From Buxus sempervirens (lineage: Eukaryota; Streptophyta; Magnoliopsida; Buxales; Buxaceae): a stretch of DNA of 64,000 nt. The stretch is from NCBI GenBank assembly GCA_947561395.2, contig OX387192.1:32881520-32945519 (forward strand). Reading direction: 5' to 3'. Both the position numbers and the translations under genes were made by a program. The number at the start of each line of letters is the position of its first letter. Position 1 is the stretch's first letter. Below the pieces are notes generated by a model. That model was not told where the DNA came from. It ran no database searches and worked only from the letters and a program-made list of their open reading frames with translations. Positions 35,701-47,630 of the stretch are shown piece by piece.

Positions 35701-38700
35701 TCCTCTCTTTCCATAGCGTCCATAAGATTGCTGCCGGTGTCAAACTCCACATCACGTGAACAGCAGATGTCCTAGAAAAACAATATTTAAGACCACGATA
35801 GTGAGGAGGTGTGAGAATGGTTCAAGTTGAAATCTCCAAGAGGCCAGAGGAAGACTAAAAAGGACCTAGATTGAATTGGTTAGAAAAGGTACGTTGGCAC
35901 ATATTTAACTGAAAATGAGTTTTTTGATAGGTCAAAATTGCTGAAGAGGATTTATGTTGCAAATGCTAGCTAGTTGGAATAGTGCATCATTATTGTTGTG
36001 ACTCATTTTCAAGGAGTTAATGATTGGGAAATGTGAAAATATTAGTGCAATTCAAGAACCGTTTTGTAGGGTATGTTCATGATATTTGAATGACTTCAAA
36101 CCTTTTCACTTGCGCTGTATGTTGTTTCTTTAATTTTTTTTAGTTAATGTTGATATATATATCAACATCAACATTAATGTTGATATATATGTCAACATTA
36201 ACTAAACAAAATTAAAGAAACAGCCTCCCTGCTTGCGGGGGTAAGGCTGATTACCTCAGACCCTTCCCAGACCTCACGCAGTAGCGGGATCCTCGTGCAC
36301 TAGGCTAATTATTTTTAGTTAATATTGATATATATTATGAATTTTCAATCTGTCTATTAATAACCAAATGACATATCCCAACTTCATCAATATGAATCGC
36401 ATTCCTCCATTCCAATTCGTCAAAAACCATATCTTCAATTAGCTTACGAGTATTCAAATCCTTTCTAATTAACTCCATCCACTCTCTTTTGAGTCTTCGC
36501 CTCTTAGATCTTTCAAGTTTCAATGGGTACCCTCTCACTCATCCTCACAACTGCCTCCTAGGTGTTTGTTTTAAATATCAAAACTATTGTTAATAATAAT
36601 AAAAATAGTAAATTCTATTATGCCTTAGTCCTACTAGTGCCGTTTGGCATCACAAACCCTTTCACCATTCCAACCTATCAAAACCCATGTCTTTAGTCAG
36701 ATTGTATATGGTTAGATCATCTGGTATCATCTTGGAACTTATTATATGTACCTCCATTTGACATGCAATTCATATCAAATAACTGTCAAAATCTTTAATA
36801 TTGACTTTAATGTATTTCTACAATTTTCCTGTATCTCGATTTGATTGTTATGAATTAGATGAAGTATTCATGGGCTATTTCTTCTCTCTCTTTTTTTCTT
36901 GTTGAGGAACATACCGTTCATGGTGAATGCCTACTCTTGTTCTTAACTTGGCATAGAAGATTTTATGGATGTTAGATGGTTTTTGGGCTTCTATATTAAT
37001 CAATTCCATGTTCCATCTTATGTATAGAATGCATGTAGATGTTTTCATTAAAATGGAGGTTTCATTTTCAACACGGTCTCTCTTCAAATTGGGTTCTTGT
37101 GCCAATCCCTCATTCGTTGTTCTTCTTATCCCTCATTCATCATTTAGAAACAATGAGTTACCTTATTATTTTTAGTATATTATTTTTTAGGTATTCCATG
37201 CCATCAATTAATAAATATCCAAATGCCTTATTCCAAATAGTTGATGTCAATAATATGAATCCCATACTTCTATCCCAATCTGTCAAAAACTATATTTTTT
37301 CTTTCAACCGACTCCATCCATGCTCCTTTGGGTAGTCTCCTTGCCTACTTAGATCTTTCAATGAGTATACTTCCACAACTTCTCGGGGCTATCTATATTG
37401 GTCTTTGCTTTATTGTGCTCAAACCATCTTATTCTATTTTTTATTATCACCTATTTGGGTAATGCATTAACAATCTTGAAAATGTTTATTTCTTATCTTT
37501 CGTAATCTTTCCAGATATCCATCTCAAATCTACTTCTCAACAACACTCATTCTATGCATATGTTGCCCTTTGTTGTTTGTCATTTTGATCCATACATAAT
37601 GGTCTAATAATTGTCTTGTAAAATTAACAATTTAGATTGAATAGAACACACATTGATTACGTAGCACCTCGAATAAACCTCTCCACATAAGCCATCCAGC
37701 TTTAATTGTGTTTGCAGCATCTTCATCAATATCTCCCTTGTTGTAAATAATTGACCAAAAATAATGAAATTAATTATGATTAGGGATCTCTTTATGCTGA
37801 ATCCTTACTATTGATTTACATCTGCCATTAGCTACACTCCATATATTGTAGAATTAGTGGAGTTTTACATCGGTTGCCAGCTTAACACAACCTTCCTCCT
37901 TTACCCAGGCTTGAGGCTAGCAATTTACAAAATATATGGCATTAAAAGACAATGTTGGTGGAATTGCTGTTTTAGCTATTGTTATTGTAAATGTAGTAAT
38001 TATAATTATTGTTCTTCCTGTTGATGTTGTTTTGGTAAATGTTTTTTTTTAATATTATTATCGTTGTAAATAATCATCATTACAATCTGTTCCACCCAAA
38101 TTGGTCCGGGTGTGACACGTGGCCATGGGGATGATGTGTTTTCGTGCGGGCGTGCTAGTATCTTTTGATACGATGATTCGGGTCGAATCCTGACCCCGGG
38201 CACCTGTTCCGGATCTAAACCGGTGTCAGTCTAGCCGTACTGTAAGTCACCTGTAATAAAATGGATCATACGATAGAATGAAGACAAGGGGTTTGTTCTT
38301 AGTTTGGGTTCTTGTTTGTGTTTGAAAGCAGCAGTAAACGATAAAGAAGTATTTTTATTCAGGTATCGGTCGCTCGAAATGCAACCGTTGATTACAACAA
38401 ATCCTCAAGTAACTCAAAAGGAAATAAGACAAAAGAAAACCAACTGGGTCGGCAGGAACGGCTTCCCTTGACCTTATAGCCGTGATCAGAGTATAAGGAA
38501 AAGAGGTAGGGGGCGGCTGCTAATGAAGTCAATTCGGGGGTTTACCCAGGAATACTACTTAGCCAATGTTTGGGTAATCACCTGGTCTTGACTAAAGATG
38601 GTTTCGGGAATAGCTATTCGTAACCCTGTAGCTGTAATCGGAGTACGGGACCAAGAGTCGGGGGCGGCCGCAACCTTCTTGCCAGTGGCAGGATCTTTAC

Positions 38701-41700
38701 TTCAACTGGAGTAAAATAGTAGCCTGAAGTGTCACTGCGACAGGAAGCATTGAGAAAGGTCCTAGATTATTCTTTCTTACTACAGTTTGAGTGTAAGAGA
38801 CGGGATAGTGATCATGGATGATCGAGTCATAATCATAATAACCAGTTGCGGTTGAGTGGAGGTTGTCCTCGAACTCTTGGAGACTGTGCCTTTTATAGCC
38901 GGATTCTGACGATTGCTACCGACCCACGTTTGCACAAACTCTGCGTTTGTTCAGGAAGTTATTAACCAGTTTCTTTTTATCCATGTGAGATAACCTCTTC
39001 GCCACGATCGTAAACCAATAACTTCCTCGTCCATCATTACTCATCCATATGGTTTCGGCCATTAATCCTGCGGTGACATCATCCCTTAAACGTAAGAGCA
39101 CGGTTGTCGTATGCGCTTATGTGGCTTCGGCTGAGTGTCTAGCCCATGTGGATGCTGATGTGTTTTATCTGGTTGAATTAAGCCATGTAGATGTCGTGTG
39201 GCATTTCCTTATTTGTCGGCCTATGGAGGGTGTAAACACAATCATAACAAGAGTAGAGAACACTGATTTCTACATATCGGACCTTGTTCCAAAGACTAGT
39301 TCCCAGTTAAGCTGGAACCTTCCTCTTTTATTGGCCACCATGGTGCAACTTCCAACTGTAAAAAGGAAAAGGAAAAGGTCTTTTAGAAGGGGGATTTGAA
39401 TTTGGGCTTGCTGATTTAAATGACAAGAATCTTGACAAGTTGTATTTTATCACTAGCCGCCTAAACTCTGCTCTTTGGTTTTGATTTCTTATAGACAGTC
39501 TTTAGTAGTTGACTGACCAGATCAGGGGCATTTGATGCTGGATTTTCCATAATGGATTCAATTTATCAGGATCTCTATTGCCTATCAAACAGCAGCAAGG
39601 CTTAGTGTCCAAGCATAGCAGTGACAGTTACTACTTACAGTTGGCTGTTGGGAATAACTGCTCTTTGTTGCTCTAGTTATTTGGCTAATTTCTCCAATTG
39701 CATTTTGCAGTTGCACTGATAGTAGAAGTTATGATTTTTGACCTTGTTTATTATTTTATTTGAATATATGATTGAGAGCAACTTATTTATGTGTCATTGA
39801 AGAATGAAGCCAGTACACTACTTTACTTTTCTAAATTTCATAATTACCTTATCAGATGAAGTTGGACCGTGAGAATCTGTGGGTGACCAAATATGTTTAA
39901 AAATTGTATTTATCTTTGTAACACTTTGGCATTTCAGGTATTTGCAAAATTCCAAAACTGGTCATTACAGTTGATGAATCCATTTTAGCAATCTGATGTC
40001 TACCTGCCATATCATGCAGGTAATGAGTGCTCTTGAAAAATTGACAAGGGGAGTTAATTGGGGAAAACTTGATATTCTTGTAGTGGATATGCCCCCTGGA
40101 ACTGGTGATGCTCAGTTGTCTATCTCACAAAGGCTGCAGTTGTCAGGTTTGAAAATCTTGGGATTACAAAATGAGATTGATGCTTCATATGTCACTGTCA
40201 TTTGCTGCCTAAAATTTGAAGCATATTTATGATTTTTATTATTCTAATGTTACGGCTTTAAATATTTTCATATTTACCATGGTGTGTGCTGTCATTTTAT
40301 GTTTGGAATTTTTCATATTTTCTTTTTATTTTTTGAATTTCTGACATGGTATTTACTGTTTAATGGTCATATTGAAGATTCCCTGTTAAGAGTGTTCTTT
40401 GGAACAGATTTCCTCTACGGCATCGTTTCCTACGGCGCTTTTACGGCGTGTATAAGGAAACGACACGTGGACATTCATTGAATGAGTTTTTTTACAAAAG
40501 ATAATACACACGACCGAGCCTCTTCCGTCCATTTTTGCTTTTTTGCCGTTAGTCATCATTTTTCCTTTTTTGTTTTTTAAGCAAAAAAAGCACCGCAGCT
40601 CAACAATAAGCCCACGTGTTTATTTTTTTTATTTTTGGGTAAACATCCCACATGTCTCTTGAAATTTGTACCTGCATCCCACAATTATTATTATTTTGTG
40701 TGCGGAAAAAACAGAAAAATAGAATTGTATTAATCTGTACTATAAAAAAATAATAATAATTGTATTAATTTGGAAACTGATTTGTACGAACGTATCCATG
40801 TGTCTCTTGAACGTATCGGGGCATAGTGGGACTTGTAACCTGACATGTAGTACTTGGACTTGTAACCTGGCATGGTAGGACTTGTAACGGGGCATGGTGG
40901 GACTTGTAACCGGGCATGGTGGGACTTGTAACGGGGCATGGTAGGACTTGTAACCAAAATCCCCATTATAATCCACGCGTCGTTTCCTACCATACCTGGT
41001 TACAAGTCCCACCATGCCTTATTCAAGTCCTACCATGCTCGGTTACAAGTCTCACCATGCCTGGTTACAAGTCCTACAATGCTTAGTTACAAGTCCCACC
41101 ATGTCCCGTTACAAGTCCCACTATGCCTGGTTACAAGTCTTACCATGCCTTGTTACAAGTCCCACAATACTTGATTACAAGTCCTACCATGCCCAGTTAC
41201 AAGTCCCATCATGCCTGGTTATAAGTCCTACCATGCCTTGTTACAAGTCCTACCATACCCGGTTACAAGTTCTACCATGCCTGGTTACAAGTCCTACTAT
41301 GCTTGGTTACAAGTCCAAGTCCCATCATGCCCGGTTACAAGTCCCACCATGCCCCGTTACAAGTCCCACCATGCCCCGTTATAAGTCCTACTATGCCATG
41401 TTACAAGTCCTACTATGCCTGGTTACAAGTCCCACCATGCCCGTTACAAGTCTTACCATGCTCCGTCACAAGTTCCACTATGCCCCGTTACAAGCCCCAC
41501 CATACTTGGTTACAAGTCTTACCATGCCTTGTTACAAGTCCCACCATGCTTGATTACAAGTCCTACTATGCTCGGTTACAAGTCCCACCATGCCCTATTA
41601 TGATTTTTTGAATTTTTAAAGATATTTACTCAAAGAGAATACGTCTAACGTCTAACGTCTGTTGCTAATTCACAACCCACGATTATAAGGACTGAAATCT

Positions 41701-44700
41701 TCACGCGTCGTTTCCTTGGGCATGCCGTAAAAGCGCCGTAGGAAATGACGCCGTAGAGGAAATCGGTCCTGTTCTTTGCTGCTTCTGACATCATATTTAC
41801 TGTTTACCTGTCAGATTGATAATTTTATACTTCTGTAGTAAACTTCTGTAGCAACTTCTAATGGTAGATTCCAAGAGGAAATGGTATATTGTACTGGGTT
41901 ATATTTACTTTACATTCTGTGGCACTAGTGACTTGAGAAAGGAAGGCTGACAAAAGTATGCGGTGCAGCCATTACTGATAGATTGATAAGTGTATCCTTC
42001 TGTAGTAAACTTCTATAGCAACTTCTAATGGTAGATTTCAAGAGGAAATGGTATATTATGCTAGGTAACATTTTACCTTCTGTGGCACCACTGATGTAAG
42101 AAAAGAAGGCCTATCAAGCTTATTTGATGCTCTGTTTGGATACTCATGGCTTTGCCATAACATGGGCAATTGGTGATGTTTGATATCAACATGTGGGTGA
42201 TACTCAAATGATTCAGCAAATATCACTTATGTACTGTGTGCTATGTAGTAAGTCAATCTTAGTCTTACTGGCTTGGTGGCCAAATTTTACATATTGAGCA
42301 ATACATCAGCATTGGCTAGTACTTTATATGGCAGCTTTGTTAATCTGATCTCTTGGGGGTTGATCCAACTCCATGTGGAGTTCTAACTCACAATTATTTT
42401 TGGATCATTATATGGTCGCTTGCCAGTAATTGTATAATTTTATTCAAAATGCAGCTAAAGTGGCACGCCCGAAAGCCACAAAAATCTGTTTTTGACTTTT
42501 CAGTGATTGATTTCTAACAGTTTTTATGTTGGAAATTTTCTTTGCATGTGCCATCAGTTCTTGTGACAGAATTATATGACTCATTCTCCTCTTCTTTGTC
42601 CTCCTGTATATTATCTATTTGCATGTAACCTCATACACAGGTGTACATATGTTCATTACATAGGTAGAATGAACTGCAATTGTGTATTGGTCAAAAGCTC
42701 TCCAGGAATTTCATGGTGATCTTTTGACATACAGATCTTGCCAAATTCTTTATTTTTTTATTAACCCTTTTCAGCATCTGCTGGGTTGTATGAAATAAAA
42801 AGATCTTAAAGTTGTTAAATTCAAAAAATATAAATTACTACTAAAGATTAATTTATTAACAAAGGAGGACCTATCTTTCAAGGTGACTATCCTTTTAATA
42901 TACCATTCGAAGTTAGTTATGATGCTAATTAGACTAAATTAAAAAACTACACAAAAGTAAAGTCCCACTATGGATTGATAATCCATTCATATTCTGACCA
43001 TAGCATTCTCACAAGTCTCACTTCATGTCCTGATATATAATATTGGTCTTGTTGTATAGGCAATTGAATAGGCTATCAAAAGACACCAGAGCTTTGGGAT
43101 TCCCCTTTGACTCGAATGAAAGCAATGAAATGGATATATCTAGCATCTAATGAGGTCATAGGTACGGTATGGTGCGGTCTTCTAATGCAGCTTTCTTCAG
43201 TTCTGCATCATCATCATCTTAAATATGTTGTGATCTAGGAAAAATTTCAAGTGGGGAAATTTTACATTTTGATGGCATGTATCTTTGACAGTTGTGTGCA
43301 TATTTAATGTTGTTATACTAAAGCATTGGGCTTGGAGTGATAGACCCTATCATCACAGTAATTTTAATTTATAGAAAAATGTTATTTCATCAACCTCTTG
43401 TCTGTTGGGATTCAATAGAGGGTTGCTGTTTGTGTTTATTGTTTTATGCATAAACTTTTACAAAATTTTCAGAAATACTTTGTTTATTTTAGTATCAACC
43501 ATGACTTTGTTGGTTCATCAACAGGTGCTTTGATCGTTACAACTCCTCAAGATGTTGCACTAATAGATGCTCGGAGAGGAGCTAATATGTTTCGTAAAGT
43601 TGAAGTTCCTGTATGATAATCTCATGTGCACTGTCTAAATTTTGACATTTAGAATTTGATATGAGCTGCGTAAAAAAATTTTACAAAATTTTCAGAAGAC
43701 TTTGATGACTAGTATTTCATTTCTTCTATTGAGAACATTTCTAAGACCATATGAATACCTTCGATGACAAAATCAACCAAAGTATTGGGATCACCCAATC
43801 AACTGGATGAAATGAATGTTTTTTTTTTATCAGTAGTCAAGATGATATATTTATATATTATGAAAGTAGAAAGAAAAAACATTTTTGTATAGGTACACAA
43901 TCTGTGTACCTAAGACTAAGAACAGGAGAAATGGAAACAAAGCACTCCCTTCCCTCACTAATCTGGGAACTTATCACATAATTGAAACTCTTCCAAGGAC
44001 ACATTGGCCGTCAACTTTTCTGATTCTAACCAATTATAGATCAGTTTCAGGACTTTCTTCTCCAAGAGTTCCACATTCTTCTCAAGGTTTCTGAAAATTC
44101 TATTGTTCCTTTCATTCCAAATCACCCAAGAAATTGCCGCTGGGATCAAGTTCCACACCGAGACCTTCCTGGACTTCCTAATCTTCTTCCCCCATGTCTG
44201 CAAAACGTTGTCAAATTTTTCTGCCTGAACCCATTTCAGACCAAATCTGCCAAGAACTCTATTCCACAAATTGCTTGCAACCTTGCAATGGACTAAGAGG
44301 TGCTCCACTGATTCTTCTTCAAGTTTGCACATTATGCAACGGTTTGGTAACTGCCATCCCCTACTGGGTGAAATGAATGTTGCAGTTATGAACTTATAAC
44401 CCAGTCATTTTCCTAATGTATTAGTTCATAGAAGTTAGATAACAATTAGCTACCAATTAAGTCTTAAATATCTTTTGAAAATATTATCTAAATTTTCAAC
44501 TCTTGTAACTAATTTCATTTCCCATTTCGTTTTTTCCACAGATTTTGGGATTAATGGAGAACATGAGCTGCTTTAAGTGTCCCCACTGTGGTGAGCAGTC
44601 ATATATTTTTGGCAGTGGCGGGGCACGTAGAACAGCTAGTGAGATGGATATGGAATTTCTTGGTGAGGTATGCTAATCATTCATCAATTGTAGCTAAATG

Positions 44701-47630
44701 TTAATATTTGTTACTATCACCTTTTGGACATCTTTCTAAATAGTGTAAAAAATAAAGTGTTTTTTCTTTGAATATCCATTAGTTTGGATCAATGGAGGCT
44801 CTGAATTTAAGATAACCTTCAGATTCGTATTCAATATTAATGTGGCGTGAGAAGTGTAATATGCTTCATAACCTTTTGTTTTATGCCAATTTTTTCTGAA
44901 CTTGTAACTGTTTTCTCATTTAATTTTCATGCAACAGAACTTTGGATATATAGCAATGCTGTCATGCATAGTCAGTCACTGTTCTTTATAGAATGATTTG
45001 GTGCTTTGAGGTTGTTTATTAATTGATCAGGACTGTTACTTTTATTTTTATGCAAGTCATTAGAGAGAATGATGAACAGGTTGATGCGACAGAAATGGTT
45101 TCAGCTTATAATTGTTATTCTCAGTTGTTATTGAGTGGGTTAATTCCCTCATAAATTTGAGCTTGCATGGCCACTTGGACTATAAAAACTGTCCCCCTGA
45201 CTCTAGTTGTCTTTATTCACCTCTTCTTTGATAAATTATAGTTACCCCAAGTTTGCCAACTTAGTCAAGTTTGTGAAGTACAAATGAAAGTAAGACAAAA
45301 AATATTGTTTTTGGTAAATGATGAAGCAATTTTATTAATAATAAAAAATGGTATACAGAACCCCCTATCCCAAGAAAACAAAGGTAGTCCTAAGAGCAGA
45401 TAAAACTTAAGTTTCAATATATACATATATGTGTTTGTGTTATATGTACACATCACCTGTGGCTCTGTTTGGAGTGTAGAATTTTATGAGAATATGTAGA
45501 AAGGCCAAATTTCCGACCAAAATAGAGCATCTGGATACTGAGATCTTGAAGTAAAGCATGGTTAACTGGAAACTTATCCTCATTCACTGCCTTGAACCCC
45601 CAAAAAGGTCAGCCCAGAAATTCTTGAAAAAGGCACAGTGGAACAGGAATATAGAGAATTTTACTTTATCTCTTTTAGACCAAAATACACTGCAACTCTT
45701 ATTTGATCCCCAAAAAAGGCATGCACAACTTTTTTTCTGTGCCAAAAATACCTTGCATCATTGAGTGTTCTTCATTTTCTTTCACCATCCAAATTCCTTG
45801 CATTAACTTTCTTGCATGTTATTTTACATTAGTTTTCCTGCACATTACTCTTCCAATGAATTTTCCAGCGTGCTTTTTATATCCAAACAGAGCTGCATGA
45901 ACGGAACCTAAAGCTGAACAGCTTTTGGTACAACACAAAACATATACAAATACACACACATATACATATATACTTGAAAGATATATGTAATTACATAAAA
46001 ATAGCTTTAAATCTAGTTTTAAAGGTATTTGAAATAAAACTAAGACGATAATGGTTGAATGGAAATATACTGTAGTGGAATTGATTAGAAAGAACTCGAT
46101 CTTGCTTTCTGTGGGATCCAATTTTTTCATTGGGAAGTAACATATTTATTAGGAGATGTTTACTTTTGAAATGTTCATAAAATTTCTTCTGATGTTTGGT
46201 ATGCACTTCCAGGTGACCATGACTAAAGACAGGAGTTATTCTCCCCTAAATGTAAATCTAAAATAAAAAAATCTGGTTACACATATGATACAATATTTTG
46301 ACTTACTATATATATCTATTGAAGATAATGTTTGATTAAGAATCAAAAGTAAGAGTGTTGCTTCTCTTAATATCAGGCCTCAATAAAAAAACACCACTAG
46401 AATTATGAGTATCTTGTCTTAATAGAGTAGTATACAGACGATAAAAATTAAAAAATAGGTAACACCCAAATGAATGGCTTGAGGAGTGGAGAAGGAAATG
46501 TGTTGGAAAGAAGGGAAGAATTTTGATACCTTTCCAGATAAAATCCTGTTGACATTCTAGACTTCAGGAATAAGTACCAAGCTCTTCAAAGTGAACCTTT
46601 GCAACTTAATTTAGCTACTTGGTTTTTTCATGTGGCTCTGAAGTGACATGAATACCAATCAGAAAATGAAATTGAAGCAGCGGCTTCTCATTATTTGTGA
46701 TACTTTATCTAGTAAGCGAGCATGCAAGCACATCTTGCTGATGCACTTTTGCACATTAGTGACTGTTGCGAATGTCAGGGTGTGAAGTATAGTTTCTGTT
46801 TAGAAAAATCAGTGTTACTAGGGCATAAAAGGGCATTGTGTAAGGACCTAGAAATTTACCTAGGGTTAATTTAGCCTTTTATTGGTTAGTTTAATTGATT
46901 AATTAATTAATGAATTAACCTTCTTGGGTTCAAGATCCCAAAAGGACTTAAAATTCTGTCTAGCTTGGATCTAAATAGTTAGGTATGCAGCCCATTAAGG
47001 GAATAAAGGGGTTTTTTTTTGTGTGTGTGTGGTAATAATAGTTAATTAAGGAGTCCTAATTCAAATAGTATTTGAAGAACTAATACAATTAGGTTTTGTT
47101 TAATTGCCAAATAAAAAAAAATGGACGAAAATTGGAATTATATAGATGTCATTTTATTTGTATGTTTATTGAGATGTTTATACAAATAAAACATGCTTGC
47201 AGCATCCATGTTCATAGTTAGATGCTTGCCTTAAACGCAACTATTCTCTGGGTGCCATTCAAATTTAAGGTTATGCTTTGATGTGCTAAATTATTACGGT
47301 TTGCTATTTATTCTATTCCAGTTCTTGCCTACACCATAAGCCTTTTTGAGCTTATTAAACAGAAGAAGAGAGTTTTGATGAGAGTTTGATCTTCATGATA
47401 AGATTGTGGTTTTAATTGGATCTTTGTTTTCTTATAGACCAAGGTTTTACCTTTTACAGATTCCTCTGGAACTGGACATTAGAAGCGGCTCAGATGAAGG
47501 AAGCCCTGTAGTGATATCAGCACCAGATTCCACAAGTTCCAAGGCATACAATGCTGTTGCTCACAAAGTTGTCCATAGGCTTGAAGAACTGGCCAAGTCT
47601 CGTCAAGATGGTCCAGAGATTTTGTTGTAG
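29741..47630 (+). CDS. INDH: INDH/NUBPL: mitochondrial Fe-S P-loop NTPase for complex I
   Basis: Eight exons join in phase: 29741-29806, 29914-30049, 33972-34094, 34799-34896, 40020-40146, 43525-43610, 44542-44667, 47460-47630, giving 310 aa, normal for the family. The first 22 residues ([20 protein letters not shown]) are basic and hydroxylated, a mitochondrial-type presequence. GKGGVGKST is the deviant Walker A of Mrp/NBP35 proteins. [35 protein letters not shown] and [14 protein letters not shown] follow in order. MSCFKCPHC carries the CxxC that binds the bridging 4Fe-4S cluster. Family role: delivers or assembles Fe-S clusters for respiratory complex I in the mitochondrial matrix. The exon 3 donor is taken at GAAG|GTGATA rather than the nearer GAT|GTGAGT because only the former keeps frame (KPDVSE-D-LKMVP). 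Introns 2, 4, 5 and 7 are 2.8-5.1 kb and hold most of the local transposons; coding sequence is intact. Confidence 0.95.
30852..32040 (-). mobile_element. Antisense 5'-truncated LINE in INDH intron 2
   Basis: Starts with 13 T at 30852-30864 (the poly-A tail seen from the other strand). Read on the - strand it contains [20 protein letters not shown] and [10 protein letters not shown], homologous to LASLLDRIKEV and GSFSCKSFF of the LINE at 21015. The RT domain is absent. It directly abuts a LINE segment in opposite orientation (32045-32880). Confidence 0.7.
32045..32880 (+). mobile_element. LINE endonuclease-to-linker segment in INDH intron 2
   Basis: Three-frame reading gives [10 protein letters not shown] (endonuclease GDFN box), [34 protein letters not shown] and FFNIFEG-type residues, typical of plant LINE ORF2 between the endonuclease and RT. 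Frameshifts and stops are frequent. It may be the inverted 5' part of the adjacent antisense LINE (twin priming) or an independent fragment. Confidence 0.7.
32885..33960 (+). other. Remainder of INDH intron 2, unexplained
   Basis: No recognised coding or transposon sequence. A 156-codon open frame at 33154-33624 lacks any known motif and a plausible promoter. Confidence 0.4.
35471..35769 (-). mobile_element. 5'-truncated LINE in INDH intron 4 with 19-bp target duplication
   Basis: On the - strand it encodes [20 protein letters not shown] and RIFDNKS, the conserved C-terminal motif of plant LINE ORF2. Perfect 19-bp direct repeats TCCTAGAAAAACAATATTT flank it at 35452-35470 and 35770-35788. 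Its antisense 3' end (GAAATTTTATTAATAAAAGA) resembles those at 43821 and 45305. Young by the intact duplication. Confidence 0.9.
36215..36312 (+). mobile_element. Au-like SINE 3' fragment in INDH intron 4
   Basis: Contains GCCTCCCTGC, GGGGGTAAGGCTG, GACCCTTCCCAGACC, TAGCGGGATCC and TCGTGCACTAGGC in the order and spacing of the widespread plant Au SINE tRNA-unrelated region. The tRNA-like head (A and B boxes) is missing. A TTGATATATAT/ATATATCAA palindrome lies just upstream (36150-36205), and a copy of TTTTTAGTTAATRTTGATATATAT occurs on both sides (about 36137 and 36313), possibly the target duplication. Confidence 0.7.
38088..39238. mobile_element. Solo LTR, 1151 bp, in INDH intron 4
   Basis: Begins TGTTCCACCC and ends GGGTGTAAACA, giving the TG...CA termini with a short inverted repeat. 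A perfect 5-bp duplication CAATC flanks it at 38083-38087 and 39239-39243. AATAAAATGG at about 38252 could be part of a polyadenylation signal if the sense strand is +. Two related GC-rich blocks (about 38479-38520 and 38622-38680, both with AGTAT/AGTAC...GGGGGCGGC) lie inside. No internal retrotransposon region remains, as expected after LTR-LTR recombination. Superfamily undetermined. Confidence 0.85.
40402..41769. mobile_element. Mutator-like element with long TIRs and internal minisatellite
   Basis: Terminal inverted repeats of about 70 bp (40402-40471 and 41700-41769) share GATTTCCTCTACGG, TTTCCTACGGCGCTTTTACG and AAGGAAACGACRCGTG. A perfect 9-bp direct repeat TGTTCTTTG flanks it (40393-40401, 41770-41778), the usual Mutator-like signature. 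There is no transposase. The interior is two opposed arrays of one 21-bp unit (see separate entry). It sits in INDH intron 5. Confidence 0.9.
40815..41602. repeat. 21-bp minisatellite in two inverted arrays
   Basis: Unit GGTTACAAGTCCCACCATGCC. About seven copies run in reverse complement at 40815-40963 and about 29 run forward at 40998-41602, separated by a 34-bp unique spacer containing CACGCGTCGTTTCC, which also occurs in the right TIR. Units vary mainly C/T and A/G. Because 21 is a multiple of 3, all frames appear open; these frames are not genes. Confidence 0.9.
41814..42115. repeat. Tandem duplication, 167-bp period
   Basis: Copies at 41814 and 41981 share CTTCTGTAGTAAACTTCT, GCAACTTCTAATGGTAGAT and AAGAGGAAATGGTATATT, in INDH intron 5 just right of the Mutator-like element. 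Confidence 0.8.
43821..44368 (-). mobile_element. 5'-truncated LINE in INDH intron 6 with target duplication
   Basis: The - strand encodes 124 uninterrupted codons of plant LINE ORF2 C terminus: [19 protein letters not shown] (zf-RVT), WNRVLG, then [21 protein letters not shown]-run at 43821 is the tail. A 13-bp repeat TGAAATGAATGTT flanks it at 43808-43820 and 44369-44381. The open frame shows the insertion is fairly recent. It makes up most of this 931-bp intron. Confidence 0.9.
45305..45440 (-). mobile_element. Likely LINE 3' tail in INDH intron 7
   Basis: GCAATTTTATTAATAATAAA followed by ATGGTATACAGAACCCC matches the pattern of the antisense LINE 3' end at 35471 (AAATTTTATTAATAAAAGATGG...TACACC). 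No target duplication was identified and the right edge is uncertain. Confidence 0.4.

Noticed and set aside
40815..41602. CRISPR-like array
   Set aside because: Units are directly contiguous with no spacers, and the host is a plant; this is a minisatellite inside a transposon.
40740..41611. Several overlapping open frames of 60-179 codons on both strands
   Set aside because: They are translations of the 21-bp minisatellite, which has no stops in most frames; no gene-like variation.
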